A stretch of DNA of 64,000 nucleotides from NCBI GenBank assembly GCA_016718345.1, contig JADKDN010000005.1, positions 62,001-126,000 on the forward strand, read 5' to 3'. The position numbers were made by a program, and so were the translations under genes. This DNA is from Flavobacterium sp. (GTDB lineage Bacteria; Bacteroidota; Bacteroidia; Flavobacteriales; Flavobacteriaceae). Below the pieces are notes generated by a model. The model saw only the letters and a list, made by a program, of their open reading frames with translations. It did no database searches and had not been told where the DNA came from. Below are positions 1 to 10,619 of the stretch, in pieces (position 1 is the first letter of the stretch; the number at the start of each line of letters is the position of its first letter).

Positions 1-2
1 GA

Positions 3-1206
3 GCGCTTAAATATTGGATTGACGAATACAAAGTAGATGGATACCGTATGGATATTTCACATGGATTTTGTGGTTCAGATTGCGGAAACCGAACCGAAAT
101 CATGTTCGACTATTTCAACAACGGTGTAAAAGCAGGAAATCCAAATGCTTATTTTATTTTGGAGCATTGGGAAGAAACTCTGGAGAACGTCAAAATTACA
201 TCAACTTTGGAATGATGTGTCACCTAAACAATACCAAAAGCTATGAGCAAACGGCTATGGGTTGGTTGAAAGAAGGGGATGATTTGAACAGTTCGAATCA
301 AGATGGCTTTTGACCTACTGCGAAAGTCACGATGAAGAGAGAAACATGTATAAAGCCAAAACGTTTGGTAATGGAGCCACAATAAAAACAGTTGCAGGTT
401 TCAGTAATAGAGCACCGCTAAATACCGCCTTTAATGTTTTATTAAACGGTTCGCACATGATGTGGATGTTCCAAGAATTAGCTTACGATTACAGTATTTT
501 TAGCAATGCAGCAGGTGCAGCAGGAAATAGAACGGACCCAAAACCAATTCCAGAAAGTTTGAACTGGTATACCAATTCTACTCGAATGAATTCCTACCAA
601 AAAATTGGACAGTTGATTCAATTGCGTACTCGAATTTTACCGAATGTTTTTCTGGTAATCCAACAAGTTCTGATTTAGGAACAGGTAAAGCTGCGAGAAG
701 TGTAATTTGGGGTTCTGGAAATGAGCGTGTTTTTGTAGTTGGTAATTTTAATGCTCCTACGGATGGCGCAACCTATACGGGTGCCGTTTCAATTAGTTTG
801 CCAGCGGGGAACAATTGGTTTGATTATATGGCTAACGGAAGTACTTCGATTGCAGCGGGAACCAATGTGAACTTGCAACCGGGTGAATTAAAAATTTATA
901 CCGCTACACGTTATGCATTGCCTGAAGTTCCTACATCCTACACAGGGTTTACACTAGGTACTTGACAGATTTCCAGCAGATAGCATTTCTTTCTCGGCTT
1001 ACCCAACGTTGGTCGACGACATCATGACAATTGATACGAAGGAATCCATTAGAACTATTCAAGTGATTGGAATGAATGGAAGCAACTTTTCTCCAAAACT
1101 CAATGACACTAAAGTCGATTTGACTGAAGTATCCACAGGATTGTATTTGTTGCACGTTACATTCAATAATAGCAAAACTAAAACAGTAAAGTTCTGGAAG
1201 AAATAA
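3..1206 (+). CDS. GH13 alpha-amylase family enzyme with T9SS sorting tail, 5' partial, frame broken
   Basis: This is the 3' part of a secreted starch-type glycoside hydrolase; the gene starts before the window. GH13 motifs are visible in order: DGYRMDISHGF near base 40 (region II with the nucleophile Asp), YFILEHW near base 155 (acid/base Glu), and CESHDEE near base 320 (region IV, transition-state Asp). A beta-sandwich C-terminal domain follows. The last 75 or so residues are a type A Por sorting tail (SFSAYPTLVDD, then GLYLLHV), so export by type IX secretion is expected. The frame changes near 180, 305, 650 and 960; translating across the breaks gives one continuous protein, so I treat it as one gene with indels. 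Family is certain, exact specificity is not. Confidence 0.85.
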
Positions 1207-1232
1207 GAATTTTATGAAGTTCCCGAACAAGA

Positions 1233-1270
1233 AAATAACCTCTTCTTATTATAGAAGTGGTTATTTTTTT
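1233..1270 (+). terminator. Rho-independent terminator after the amylase gene
   Basis: The arms AATAACCTCTTC (from 1234) and GAAGTGGTTATT (ending 1265) form a 12-bp stem with one mismatch around an 8-base loop. A run of T follows on the + strand. It lies 27 bp after the amylase stop codon. Confidence 0.8.
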
Positions 1271-1421
1271 TGGAGAGTAACTCTAATTTAGTTTGTGTTT
1301 TTTTCTTAATTAAATGCTAGACCAACAATTAAGTTTATAGAATTTGTTTTATAGTGTTCCTCCATCCCTTACATCTATTTTTTTATTTAAGATATATAAG
1401 CAGATACGATTAAGAAGAGTT

Positions 1422-2788
1422 TTATATTTTGATTAACTTTTTTGTAATTGTTTCATTTTTAGTTTTAATCTTCACAAAGTAAATACCACTTGATAAATCA
1501 TTAAGTTCAATTTTTGTATGCTTGTTCTTTAGATAGTCAATTCTACAAATTTGTCCAACTTCATTGTAAAATTCTGCAATTGTATCTTCTGAAAATTCAT
1601 TTTTTAAATTTATTTCCAAATAATCTTTACATGGATTAGGAAACAAATAGGAAACATTATTGTATTCAATATTCTCTATTTCTAAATTAGGACAAGAAAT
1701 TAATATTGGAATATTTACGTTTGCATTATTTCCATCACCCAACTGACCATAAAAACTTCCACCCCAAGTCCATAAGGAATAATCAGTTTTTAAAGAAATT
1801 GTATGGTAGCTTGCCTCAATATTAAGCCATTCGTTATTATTACTAATTTGAGTTGGGATGTTTTTACTTATAAATGTTCCATCACCTAATTGTCCATAAT
1901 CATTAAGACCCCATGTCCATAGTGATCCATTTGTTTTTTTTGCAATTGAATGACTATCTCCGGCAAATATTTCCAGCCAGTCAGAAGCTGAACCAGTCTG
2001 AACAGGTGTGTTTCTACTTATAAGTGTACCATCACCTAATTGTCCGTAACTATTAGTTCCCCATGCCCAAATAGTTCCATTAGTTTTAATTGCTATAGTG
2101 TGAAAAATACCAGCTTCTACAGATAGCCAATTATTATCAGTACCAATCTTGGTTGGTATTTTTTTATCTGTATATGTACCATCACCTAGTTGCCCATTAG
2201 AATTATATCCCCAAACCCACAATGTTCCATCTTTTTTTACGGCAAAACTATGAAATCTTCCAGCGGATATTTTTTGCCAATTATTATCAGTGCCAATTTG
2301 TGTTGGTGTATTTCTATTTACATAGGTATCGTCGCCTAATTGCCCATAATAATTTGCACCCCATGCCCACAAGGTTCCATCTGTTTTTATTGCAAGAGTA
2401 TGACCTTCTTTTGAATCAATAGACAACCAATTAGTTTCATTACTAATTAATGTTGGAATTGTTTTATTTGTATAAGTTCCATCACCTAATTGTCCATTAT
2501 TATTTAGACCCCATCCCCAAAGTGTACCATCTGTTTTTAATGCAAAAGTGCAATTGCTTCCTGAAAACAAGGATTGCCAATTATTACCTGTACCAATTTG
2601 TGAAGGTATATTTAAATCATTTGTTGCATCATTCCCGAGTACACCATTTGAATTATAACCCATGCCCATAGAGTTCCATTTTGTTTTATTGCAAAACTAT
2701 TACTGTTTCCAACAGAGATAGATTTCCAACATTGGGAGTGTAGCTCTAAATTAAATATGGTTATAAAAAGTAAAGTAAAATTTCTCAT
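1422..2788 (-). CDS. RCC1-repeat secreted protein with T9SS sorting tail (one frame break)
   Basis: The protein has a signal peptide (MRNFTLLFITIFNLELHSQ), then seven tandem repeats of about 50 residues with the consensus W-x-S-I-x-A-G...KTDGTLWAWG-N-x-YGQLGDGT...IPTQIG. These are RCC1 repeats, which would fold into a seven-bladed propeller. The last 80 residues are a type A Por sorting domain (YLFPNPCKDYLEI...GIYFVKI), so it is probably exported by T9SS and anchored at or released from the surface. The start at 2788 was chosen because it begins the signal peptide; a longer frame upstream lacks one. The frame shifts near 2665, inside the first repeat. The ligand is unknown; the fold suggests protein binding. 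Confidence 0.85.
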
Positions 2789-2895
2789 AATAATACCTTG
2801 TATTCTTAAGTCTGCCATAATATTATTGCTAAATTGTTTATTAGGAATCTTCTTAATGAAATTATTAATACTCATATTTCCATTCCCAAATATAA

Positions 2896-2920
2896 TAAAA
2901 AAAGCCTCACAAGGAGACTT
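2896..2920 (-). terminator. Terminator at the end of the superoxide dismutase operon
   Basis: On the minus strand AGTCTC pairs with GAGGCT around a short loop, with one G-T wobble, and is followed by seven T. It lies just after the superoxide dismutase stop codon. Confidence 0.65.
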
Positions 2921-2942
2921 TCATAATTGCGTTTACTTATGA

Positions 2943-3705
2943 TTATTTTATCGCTTCTTCGTATTTTTCGTTGACTTTTGTCCAGTTAATGACATTAAAA
3001 AAAGCATCAATGTATTTTTTGCGTTTGTACTGGTAGTTCAAGTAGTAAGCGTGTTCCCAAACATCAAGCGCCAAGATGGGCGTGCCTTTAATCGTAGCAT
3101 TGGGCATCAAAGGATTGTCTTGGTTTTGTGTACTCGTGATTTGTAATTTTCCTGCTTTGTCGGTTACTAACCAAGCCCAACCAGAGCCAAACTGCTTGGT
3201 GGCAGCATCTTCAAATTGGGTTTTAAATACCTCAAACGAGCCAAAATCTTTAGTAATAGCAGTAGCTAAAGTGTCTTTAGGTTGTCCACCTGCTTTGGGC
3301 TATACATTCCCAAAATAGACAGTGGTTGTAGTAGCCTCCAGCATTGTTTCGTAAATCGGCATTGCTCACATCTAGTTTTTTCAGGATGTCTTCAATGGTT
3401 GTATTTTCCATTTCGGTTCCTGCAACTACCTTATTCAAGTTGTTGGTGTAGGTAAGATAGTGTTTGGAATAATGCATTTCCATGGTCAAAGCATCAATGT
3501 GTGGCGCCAAAGCCTCATAGGAATACGGCAGTTTTACCATTTCAAAAGCACCTTCTTCAGCTTTAACATCATCCGGAACGCCAATGGTCATTTTTTCCTC
3601 GGCAGCAGGAAGCGGTACCTCGACTACTTCGGTTAGTTTTTTATCATTACATGAAAGCAATACAAACGTAAATACAACTAAAAGTAGGAGCTGTTTCATT
3701 TTCAT
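2943..3705 (-). CDS. Fe/Mn-type superoxide dismutase, lipoprotein form (one frame break)
   Basis: It converts superoxide to hydrogen peroxide and oxygen. The first 19 residues (MKMKQLLLLVVFTFVLLSC) are a lipoprotein signal with a lipobox Cys, so the enzyme is predicted to be anchored in an envelope membrane. After a linker of about 35 residues the SOD fold begins at KLPYSYEALAPHID; metal ligands are recognisable in EMHYSKHYLTYTNN (His), YYNHCLFW (His) and DVWEHAYYLNYQ (Asp and His). The frame breaks near 3300, after the second ligand, and continues as PKAGGQPKDTL. The stop is at 2943. It starts 7 bp from the acyl-CoA-binding protein gene and is the last gene of the operon. Confidence 0.88.
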
Positions 3706-3712
3706 AAAAAGT

Positions 3713-3982
3713 TTATTTTTTTACTAAGGAATGGATGATTTCAATATAGCATTCTTTTGCTTCGTCGGCTGTGAGATGGCTTATTTGCATCCAAGCATTG
3801 GTCTTAAACGCATCTCTAATGTGGTTTGATGACGATTGTTTTAGACTTAGATTCCCAAAAGTAGCTTGTTTGTAATAGGCATACAAACGCAACTGAACGT
3901 CTTGAGGTAACGACGCCTGAGTCATTTCGTCGGCAATGGCCAACGCTTCTTCAAAACGAGTATCTAAGTCTTTTGGTGTCAT
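3713..3982 (-). CDS. Acyl-CoA-binding protein
   Basis: A small (89 residue) cytosolic protein of the ACBP family, which binds long-chain acyl-CoA esters in a four-helix bundle. The family signature is clear in RLYAYYKQATFGNLS (residues 31-45), which carries the Tyr and Lys residues that contact the CoA phosphates. It is directly adjacent to psd (stop of psd and start of this gene are contiguous) and follows cdsA, so it is placed with phospholipid synthesis and may supply or buffer acyl-CoA there; that role is inferred from context. The length is normal and the frame is intact. Confidence 0.9.
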   Translation of the reverse strand: MTPKDLDTRFEEALAIADEMTQASLPQDVQLRLYAYYKQATFGNLSLKQSSSNHIRDAFKTNAWMQISHLTADEAKECYIEIIHSLVKK

Positions 3983-4636
3983 TTAGGATTTAATAGCAAT
4001 GATGGTTTTTCCGCCCACTGCTTTTTCGTTCAATTTCACATTAATTTCAGTGCCCAAAGGTAAAAATAAATCTACTCTTGAACCAAATTTTATAAAGCCT
4101 GCATCGGTTCCTTGAATTACTTGCATGCCTTCTTTAGCGTAATTCACAATACGCTTGGCTAAGGCTCCTGCGATTTGGCGGTATAAAATTTCGCCGAAAA
4201 CTCTATTTTCAACCACTATAGTAGTTCTTTCATTTTCGGTACTTGCTTTTGGGTGCCAAGCCACAAGATATTTACCAGGATGGTATTTGCTGTACTTGAC
4301 CTTTCCATTTACTGGATAGCGAGTCACGTGAACATTGATGGGCGACATGAAAATAGAAACCTGTAATCGTTTGTCTTTGAAGTATTCAGCCTCAAAAACT
4401 TCTTCTATTACTACCACTTTTCCGTCTACTGGAGCTATGATGTGATGGTCATTTACAGCAACCTCTCTTTTTGGATTTCTAAAAAATTGAAGAATCATGA
4501 TTAGTAGAAATAGGACTGTAATTTCAACCGCTTTTTGTAACCAAAATAGGGATATAAAATTATCAGCTAGTAGTAAGAATACCACGGTTAAAGTGGTTGC
4601 AATAAGGATTATTTTTCCGCCTTCTTTATGAAACAT
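3983..4636 (-). CDS. psd: Phosphatidylserine decarboxylase
   Basis: It makes phosphatidylethanolamine from phosphatidylserine, using a pyruvoyl group formed by self-cleavage. The protein is about 217 residues, the short bacterial type. Two hydrophobic segments lie at residues 8-50, then the catalytic core with IAPVDGKVVVIEEV, FMSPINVHVTRYPVNG and the cleavage site FGSRVD near the C-terminus, where Gly-Ser would split into beta and alpha chains. I chose the ATG at 4636 (MFHKEGG), which overlaps the end of cdsA by 11 bp; an upstream ATG at 4666 lies deeper in cdsA and is less likely. The tight overlap implies translational coupling with cdsA. Confidence 0.92.
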   Translation of the reverse strand: MFHKEGGKIILIATTLTVVFLLLADNFISLFWLQKAVEITVLFLLIMILQFFRNPKREVAVNDHHIIAPVDGKVVVIEEVFEAEYFKDKRLQVSIFMSPINVHVTRYPVNGKVKYSKYHPGKYLVAWHPKASTENERTTIVVENRVFGEILYRQIAGALAKRIVNYAKEGMQVIQGTDAGFIKFGSRVDLFLPLGTEINVKLNEKAVGGKTIIAIKS

Positions 4637-5429
4637 AATATAAAATTTGATAGAATAAAAATACAAATGGTGCTACAAATATAACACTATCTAGTCGATC
4701 TAGAATGCCTCCATGACCAGGCATGATTTTTCCGCTGTCTTTTACGCCAGCAATTCGCTTGAATTTGGACTCAATTAAATCGCCAATGGTTCCAAAAATA
4801 CCCACAATAAAAGCAATTCCAATCCAAATGTTTGTTGCACCTTCGATGTAATATTTCGAGATGAGTAGGCTAGTCAATATGGCAAATACAACTCCTCCAA
4901 CAAAACCTTCAATGGTTTTTTTTGGAGAAATACGTTCAAATAATTTATGTTTACCCATGGATTTCCCAACAATGTACGCAAAGGTATCGTTGGTCCAAAT
5001 CAGCAAAAAGATACTGATGATAATTTTAGGATTATAGCCTTGAATCCCAAACGGGAGCTTGGTAATAATTACAAACGGCAAGATGATGTATCCTAAAAGA
5101 TATACATATTTAGAAAGAAAATCCATGGGAAAGTTTCTTTGACTAAAAAGAAATCCAATTGATTTTATAGATACAAATAGGGTAGTGCCCAGTAGTAGTA
5201 AATCGTAGGTTCTGTTGAATCGAACCTTGTAAAATAACCCAAATAAAAGCAAGGCAATACCTAGTGGTAGTATTTTTTGTAGTTGAACCAATTCACAAAA
5301 TTCAACAACGGCAAGCAGCAGAAAAATTCCAAATAAAATAAAAAAACTTTCGGCAGAAAATCGAATCGAAGTCAGCAATAGAATTACATAAACAGCACCT
5401 GATAAGGATCTCTTCAGCGTTTCGTTCAT
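4626..5429 (-). CDS. cdsA: Phosphatidate cytidylyltransferase
   Basis: An integral membrane enzyme that makes CDP-diacylglycerol from phosphatidic acid and CTP, the branch point for bacterial phospholipids. The 267-residue protein has about seven or eight membrane segments and ends with the family signature: ESKFKRIAGVKDSGKIMPGHGG then ILDRLDS, containing the conserved Lys, Asp and metal-binding Asp residues. The frame is intact and the length is typical. The ATG at 5429 is one base away from the stop codon of the preceding LUD gene, so it belongs to the same transcript. With psd it forms a two-step segment of phosphatidylethanolamine synthesis. Confidence 0.93.
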   Translation of the reverse strand: MNETLKRSLSGAVYVILLLTSIRFSAESFFILFGIFLLLAVVEFCELVQLQKILPLGIALLLFGLFYKVRFNRTYDLLLLGTTLFVSIKSIGFLFSQRNFPMDFLSKYVYLLGYIILPFVIITKLPFGIQGYNPKIIISIFLLIWTNDTFAYIVGKSMGKHKLFERISPKKTIEGFVGGVVFAILTSLLISKYYIEGATNIWIGIAFIVGIFGTIGDLIESKFKRIAGVKDSGKIMPGHGGILDRLDSVIFVAPFVFLFYQILYYVS

Positions 5430-5430
5430 C

Positions 5431-6032
5431 TTAGAGATCTTCTAAAAGCAACAAATAAAGATTTTTTGGTGCGCTTCCATATTGAAGGAAGTCTTCTTCT
5501 TTTGCTTTCTCAAAATATTTAATGGTGGTGATATTCGTAGGATAATCTTTGTCGTATTTCTTTTAATGACGCGAAGCCCATCACTTTTACTCTCAATGAT
5601 TTGACTTGTCGTAGCAATAACCACAATATTTGCGGGTAAATCGTTAGGCTTGTTTTGCTTAATTTGATTAGAAGAAAATAGGATGGAGCCTTCATCAGCA
5701 ATTAAGTTTTCACAACTGGACAACAAAAACTTCGGGTTGGTGGGTTTGTTGTACGCTAGTTTGTTTTCATCTAACATACTAAACAGTTTGGGTTCATAGC
5801 AAACCGCTTCTTTTTCGAACCAATCGTTTTCTTCTAATATGTTTTCAAATTGTTCTTTGAGTTCTGTTAGATTTTCACAATACAAAAACTTACCTCCATT
5901 TTTTTTGAAATTGAAAGTAAATTTTTCGTCCACAGGAGCCGATAGATTAGCCTGTAAACTGTTAAATTCACTAATTTTTTCCTCTTCGGAGGAATCATTG
6001 CCAGAACCAAAAAATTTTCTGAAAAGACTCAT
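5431..6032 (-). CDS. LUD-domain protein (LutC-like), one frame break
   Basis: A cytosolic protein of about 200 residues with a LUD domain. The recognisable core is NLIADEGSILFSSNQ followed by LPANIVVIATTSQII. In the family, LutC/YkgG proteins take part in lactate oxidation, but this lone flavobacterial form sits between ftsH and cdsA without lutA or lutB, so its reaction is unknown. I chose the ATG at 6032 (MSLFRKFF) over one at 6074 because it matches a normal start. The frame breaks near 5565; beyond it the other frame reads YGSAPKNLYLLLLEDL and stops at 5431, next to the cdsA start, which supports a simple indel. Confidence 0.8.
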
Positions 6033-6141
6033 ATTATTTATTGAAACGATTAATTTGTTTTTGAAAACATCCAAAGATAAAAAAATCTTAATTCAAAAGC
6101 ATTTTTGAATTAAGATTTTTTAAAATTATTGTTATTTTTTA

Positions 6142-8070
6142 CTACAGTGCATTCTCTTCTTGCAAGTTGGAGTCAAAAGTACGTTTGCCAAAAATTGCTT
6201 CCAAATCGTCTTTAAAAATGACTTCTTTTTCAATCAAAATATCGGCAAGTTGATTTAATTTATCTTTGTTTTCCTCAAGAATTTGAATGGCTCTTTCGTA
6301 TTGACTTTCAATCAAATTAGAGATTTCTTTATCAATTACCATGGCAGTTTCTTCTGAATAGGGTTTAGAAAAACTATACTCGCTTTGTCCTGTCGAATCA
6401 TAATAGGTAACATTTCCTATTTTTTCATTTAAACCATAGATGGTAACCATAGCGCGTGCCTGTTTGGTCACTTTCTCTAAATCACTTAATGCACCTGTAG
6501 AAATTCGGTTGAAAATAACTTTCTCAGCCGCTCTTCCTCCCATGGTAGCACACATTTCATCAAGCATTTGGTCGGGACGAACAATTAATCGCTCTTCTGG
6601 TAAGTACCAAGCTGCTCCCAAACTCTGTCCACGAGGAACAATGGTCACTTTTACTAAGGGTGCAGCATGTTCCAACATCCAACTCACGGTAGCATGTCCA
6701 GCTTCATGAATAGCAATGGCTTTCTTTTCGTCGGGAGTAACTATTTTATTTTTCTTTTCTAATCCACCTACGATACGGTCAACAGCATCTAGAAAATCTT
6801 GTTTGTCTACAGCCGTTTTATTATTTCTAGCGGCAATTAAAGCAGCTTCATTACAAACATTGGCAATATCCGCCCCAGAAAAACCAGGAGTTTGTTTGGC
6901 TAAAAAGTCGGTGTCTAATCCTTCTACTTTTTTCAGAGGAGCCAAATGCACTTCAAATATTTCTTTACGTTCACGAATGTCTGGTAAATCAACAAAAATT
7001 TGTCGGTCAAAACGTCCCGCACGCATCAAGGCTTTATCCAATACATCGGCTCTGTTGGTTGCCGCTAGCACAATCACATTGGAATTGGTTCCAAAACCAT
7101 CCATTTCTGTAAGTAGCTGGTTTAAAGTGTTTTCACGTTCATCATTTCCACCAGAGATATTATTTTTACCTCTTGCTCTACCTACGGCATCAATCTCATC
7201 GATAAAGATAATAGCAGGGGATTTTTCTTTAGCTTGTTTGAACAAATCCCGAACACGAGAAGCTCCAACACCCACAAACATTTCCACAAAATCTGAACCA
7301 GATAGGGAGAAAAACGGAACCTGAGCTTCTCCAGCAACAGCTTTGGCTAAAAGCGTTTTTCCAGTTCCTGGAGGCCCAACAAGTAAGGCTCCTTTTGGAA
7401 TTTTACCACCAAGGTTGGTATATTTTTCTGGATTTTTCAAAAACTCCACTATTTCTTGGATTTCTTCTTTAGCACCTTCAAGACCAGCAACATCTTTAAA
7501 AGTAGTTTTTATATCAGTTTTTTCGTCAAAAAGGCGTGCTTTTGATTTCCCGATATTGAAAATCTGTCCACCACCACCTGCAGCACCACCACTCATTCGT
7601 CTCATGATGAAAATCCAAATACCGACGATAATTAGTATAGGTAATAAACTGATAATAATGTCCGACCAATTGTTTTTGGTAAAAAATTATAGTCTTTTAA
7701 TTTTCCTTGCTTAACAGCTGTTTCCAATTTGTTTTGGAATATTTCGTCATTCCCAATATCAAAAACATAATGCGGTCCTTTAGTGTTGCGACGATTCAAC
7801 AAATCTTTTGCAACCGCTTTGTGATAGGGTTCTTTCAAAGCATTTGGAGTCAAATAGACTTCAGCTTCAGATTTGTTGTAAACAATTACTTTTTCAACAT
7901 CTCCTTTTTCCAAGAAGGTATTAAATTTAGAAGAAGAAGTTTTGGCTGCTTCCTGAAAACTAGAACCACCAGAAAAATACTGATTAGGAAAATATCAACA
8001 CGATTCCTACATAAATCAACCAAGAAGGAATTTTAAGTTTATTGGGATTGGGTTTACTCTCGTTAGCCAT
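6142..8070 (-). CDS. ftsH: ATP-dependent zinc metalloprotease FtsH (two frame breaks)
   Basis: A membrane-anchored AAA+ protease that degrades membrane and short-lived proteins. Features in order: start MANESKPNPNKLKIPSW with the first membrane helix, the periplasmic domain (EKGDVEKVIVYNKSEAEVY), the second helix and a Gly-rich linker (RRMSGGAAGGGG), Walker A GPPGTGKT, Walker B IIFIDEID, the second region of homology ending RAGRFDRQIF, and the protease zinc site HEAGH. Total length is about 640 residues, normal for the family. Frames break near 7990 and 7680, both in the N-terminal third. As ftsH is a core gene, indel errors are more likely than a pseudogene. It starts 15 bp after rsfS. Confidence 0.92.
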
Positions 8071-8085
8071 TATAAATGATTTCTT

Positions 8086-8457
8086 TTAATATTTATTTTG
8101 AATTGTAGTGATTTTAGCATCGCCCCAAAGACCTTCAATATTGTAATATTCTCTAATGTGTTTTTGAAAAACATGTACTACAATATTTACATAGTCCATA
8201 AGAACCCATTCGGCATTATCCGTTCCTTCAACATGCCAAGGTTTGTCTTTGATTGCTTTTGAAACTGTTTTTTGAACGGAGTTAACTATGGCGTTAACTT
8301 GTGTATTTGAATTTCCGTTGCAGATAATGAAGTAGTCGCACGAAGAATTATCTATTTCTCTTAAATCTAATATGTCAATATCATTTCCTTTTACCTCTTC
8401 AATTCCTTTGATGATGTTGGCTAGGAGGACATCATTATTTATTGCCTTTTTTGTCAT
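8086..8457 (-). CDS. rsfS: Ribosome silencing factor RsfS
   Basis: A 123-residue protein of the Iojap/DUF143 family, which binds ribosomal protein L14 and blocks joining of the subunits in starvation. The conserved segments are DILDLREIDNSSCDYFIICNGNSNTQVNAI, read in two halves, and GLWGDAKI at the C-terminus, preceded by WVLMDYVNIVVHVF. Length is standard and the frame is intact. It is the first gene of the leftward operon continuing into ftsH, LUD, cdsA, psd, ACBP and superoxide dismutase. A clear -7 box lies 21 bp before the ATG. Confidence 0.93.
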   Translation of the reverse strand: MTKKAINNDVLLANIIKGIEEVKGNDIDILDLREIDNSSCDYFIICNGNSNTQVNAIVNSVQKTVSKAIKDKPWHVEGTDNAEWVLMDYVNIVVHVFQKHIREYYNIEGLWGDAKITTIQNKY

Positions 8458-8478
8458 CTATTTTTTTGTCTAAGTTTG

Positions 8479-8486
8479 CAAAGTTA
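8479..8486 (-). promoter_or_regulatory. -7 box TAACTTTG for the rsfS operon
   Basis: TAACTTTG on the minus strand matches the Bacteroidota primary sigma factor consensus TAnnTTTG. It ends 21 bp before the rsfS ATG and would drive the rsfS-to-SOD operon. Confidence 0.7.
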
Positions 8487-8551
8487 CCACTTTTTGTGTT
8501 TATTTTTGAACCTTAACATAACATTAAATTCTGTTTCACAAATTATTTCCT

Positions 8552-9280
8552 ATGAAGTTAATCAAACTCGATGCCATAGATTCTACAAATGAATTTTTGA
8601 AACGTATTTTGAACGATCAATTTGTTGAGAATTACACAGTTATTACCGCTGAAAATCAAACCAAAGGCAAAGGGCAAATGGGGACCGTTTGGGAATCTGA
8701 AATAGGTAAAAACTTAATAATGAGTGTTTTGATTAAAGATTTTTTAGATGATATTAGTCAGATTTTTAACTTAAACATTATAGTTTCACAAACAGTTATA
8801 CAGGTGTTGCAGGAGTACAAAATATCCAATCTGAGTATAAAATGGCCAAACGACATTATGTCAGATACCAAAAAAATTGGTGGGATATTAATTGAGAACA
8901 GTATAAAGAATGATGGAACTATTTTTTCTGTTGTGGGTTTGGGTTTAAATGTCAATCAACTTCATTTTGAGCATCTGCCTCGGGCATCATCCTTGGCGGC
9001 GATTTCTAATCGTTTTTTCGATAAAGAGGAGCTTCTTTTTTCAATAGTTGAAGGTATAAAAAAGAACATTCAGTCTTGGCAAGAGCAATCGAGTTGGATG
9101 AAGCAAAAGTATTCGGACCACTTGTTTAAAAAAAGGGTTCCCATGCCGTTTCAAGATTCAAAGGGTCAAAAATTTATGGGAATTATTCAAGGAGTTTCGC
9201 TTATTGGTAAGCTTCAAATTCTTTTAGAAAATGATGCAATAGCCGAATTTGATCTTAAAGAAATTCAATTGTTGTATTGA
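8552..9280 (+). CDS. birA: Biotin--[acetyl-CoA-carboxylase] ligase
   Basis: It activates biotin with ATP and attaches it to the carboxyl carrier protein of acetyl-CoA carboxylase. The 242-residue protein starts directly with the catalytic domain (IDSTNEFLKR) and has no N-terminal DNA-binding domain, so it is the monofunctional type and not a repressor. Visible motifs are ENQTKGKGQMGTVWES (the biotinoyl-AMP loop, with KGKG in place of the more common GRGR), SIKWPNDIM and KKIGGILIEN, then the small C-terminal SH3-like domain. The frame is intact. It is divergent from rsfS and convergent with the export operon. Confidence 0.92.
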   Translation: MKLIKLDAIDSTNEFLKRILNDQFVENYTVITAENQTKGKGQMGTVWESEIGKNLIMSVLIKDFLDDISQIFNLNIIVSQTVIQVLQEYKISNLSIKWPNDIMSDTKKIGGILIENSIKNDGTIFSVVGLGLNVNQLHFEHLPRASSLAAISNRFFDKEELLFSIVEGIKKNIQSWQEQSSWMKQKYSDHLFKKRVPMPFQDSKGQKFMGIIQGVSLIGKLQILLENDAIAEFDLKEIQLLY

Positions 9281-9283
9281 TTT

Positions 9284-10611
9284 TTATAATTTAAATTCGT
9301 CGCCTAAGTAAAAGTTAATCAGTGCATTATTAAACAACAATTCATATTTTGATTGAATTAATTCTGCTTGTGCATTGTTGTAAGCTATCTTGGTTACGTT
9401 GAGTTCGGTGATGTTAATTTTTCCCAATTCAAATTTTAAAGCATCAGCTTCATAACTTTTTCTTGAGAATTCGTAACCCAGCGACGAAGATTCATTTTTC
9501 TTTAGTGCCGTTTTGGTATCTGCTATAGCTTTCAAAACTTCTTTTGAAAGATAATTTTTAGTTATTTCGGTATCTAACTTCGATTGTTTGAAGCCTATTT
9601 TACTCGTTTTTATCTTAGAATAAGTATTCATTTGACTGAAAATAGGAATGGTCAAGTTCAATCGTAAACCTCTTGAATAGTTCAAATCTATTTGGTCATT
9701 GTTTGATATAAAAGCCCCATCATCAAAGTAATTTGCGGTGTAATTCGAACCCGCTAGAAATCGCAAACTCAAGGTTGGATACAACGATGATCGTGCTAAT
9801 GAGAGGTTAGTTCTAGCTTTACTTTCTCTTAAAACATTTAAGTTATAGTTGGGGTTAATCTCAATTGCTTTTTTGGTTAAAGAATATGGACTTTCATCCA
9901 AGAGATTGTTTTTGCTAATTTCAGTAGTTGGACTGATTAAGGTAATCTCCTTTTCCAAAGGAAGATTCATGAGTTGTTTGATACTAATGAGGTTGTCTAC
10001 CAAACGATTTTCATTGGTTATTAAATTTAATTCTTCTCTGGCTTTTTGGGATTTTATTTTAAACACTTCACTCTCAGCAACAACTCCAGAATTGAATTTT
10101 AAAATAGCCAATTCTAATTGTTTTTCACTAGATTGGATTTGCTCTTTATTAGCAGTTATTATTTCTTGTAAATACAGTATAGTGATAAATTTTTGAGCCA
10201 AATCAATGCTAATTTCGTTCTCTACTTTTTTGACATTAATCCTTTGAATTTTTAATTCTTCTTTTGTTGATTTTATGGTGTTAATGGTCGAAAATCCTGA
10301 AAACAAATTAAATACCGCATTAAGTCTTCCAGAATAAATTTTTAAGTCTTGATTTACAAATTGATTTGTGTTTTGGTCAATTTCTCTACCCCAAGAATTT
10401 CTGTTTTCAGCTTCACCATACACATTAGGCAGCAGTTTTCCGTAGCTTGATTTGTACTGGTATGATGCTATTTTTTCATTATTTAGGGCGCTTTTTAAGG
10501 TTAAATTATTCTTTAATGTTAGACGCAAGCAATCACTAAATGTCAATGCATCTTGAGCAAATAGGCTGTTTGAAAAATGAAAATTATAGTTAGTAGGATA
10601 CTTTTTTTCAT
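9284..10611 (-). CDS. TolC-family outer membrane efflux protein (frame break in the signal peptide)
   Basis: The outer-membrane channel of a type I export system. After the signal the mature part starts QDALTFSDCLRLTLKNNLTLKSALN, the usual start of an OEP repeat, and continues with long heptad-like helical stretches and a second OEP repeat (IEINPNYNLNVLRESKARTNLSLARSSLYP split around residue 275). An uninterrupted frame lacks a signal peptide, but the ATG at 10611 in the neighbouring frame reads MKKSILLTIIFIF, so a one-base indel near 10577 in a T-run explains the start. It lies 9 bp after the HlyD gene and is the last gene of the C39 export operon. Confidence 0.85.
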
Positions 10612-10619
10612 AAGATGTA

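Noticed and set aside
6440..7324. Long open frames on the plus strand within ftsH
   Set aside because: They are antisense shadows of the conserved AAA+ domain and have no start signals or family features.
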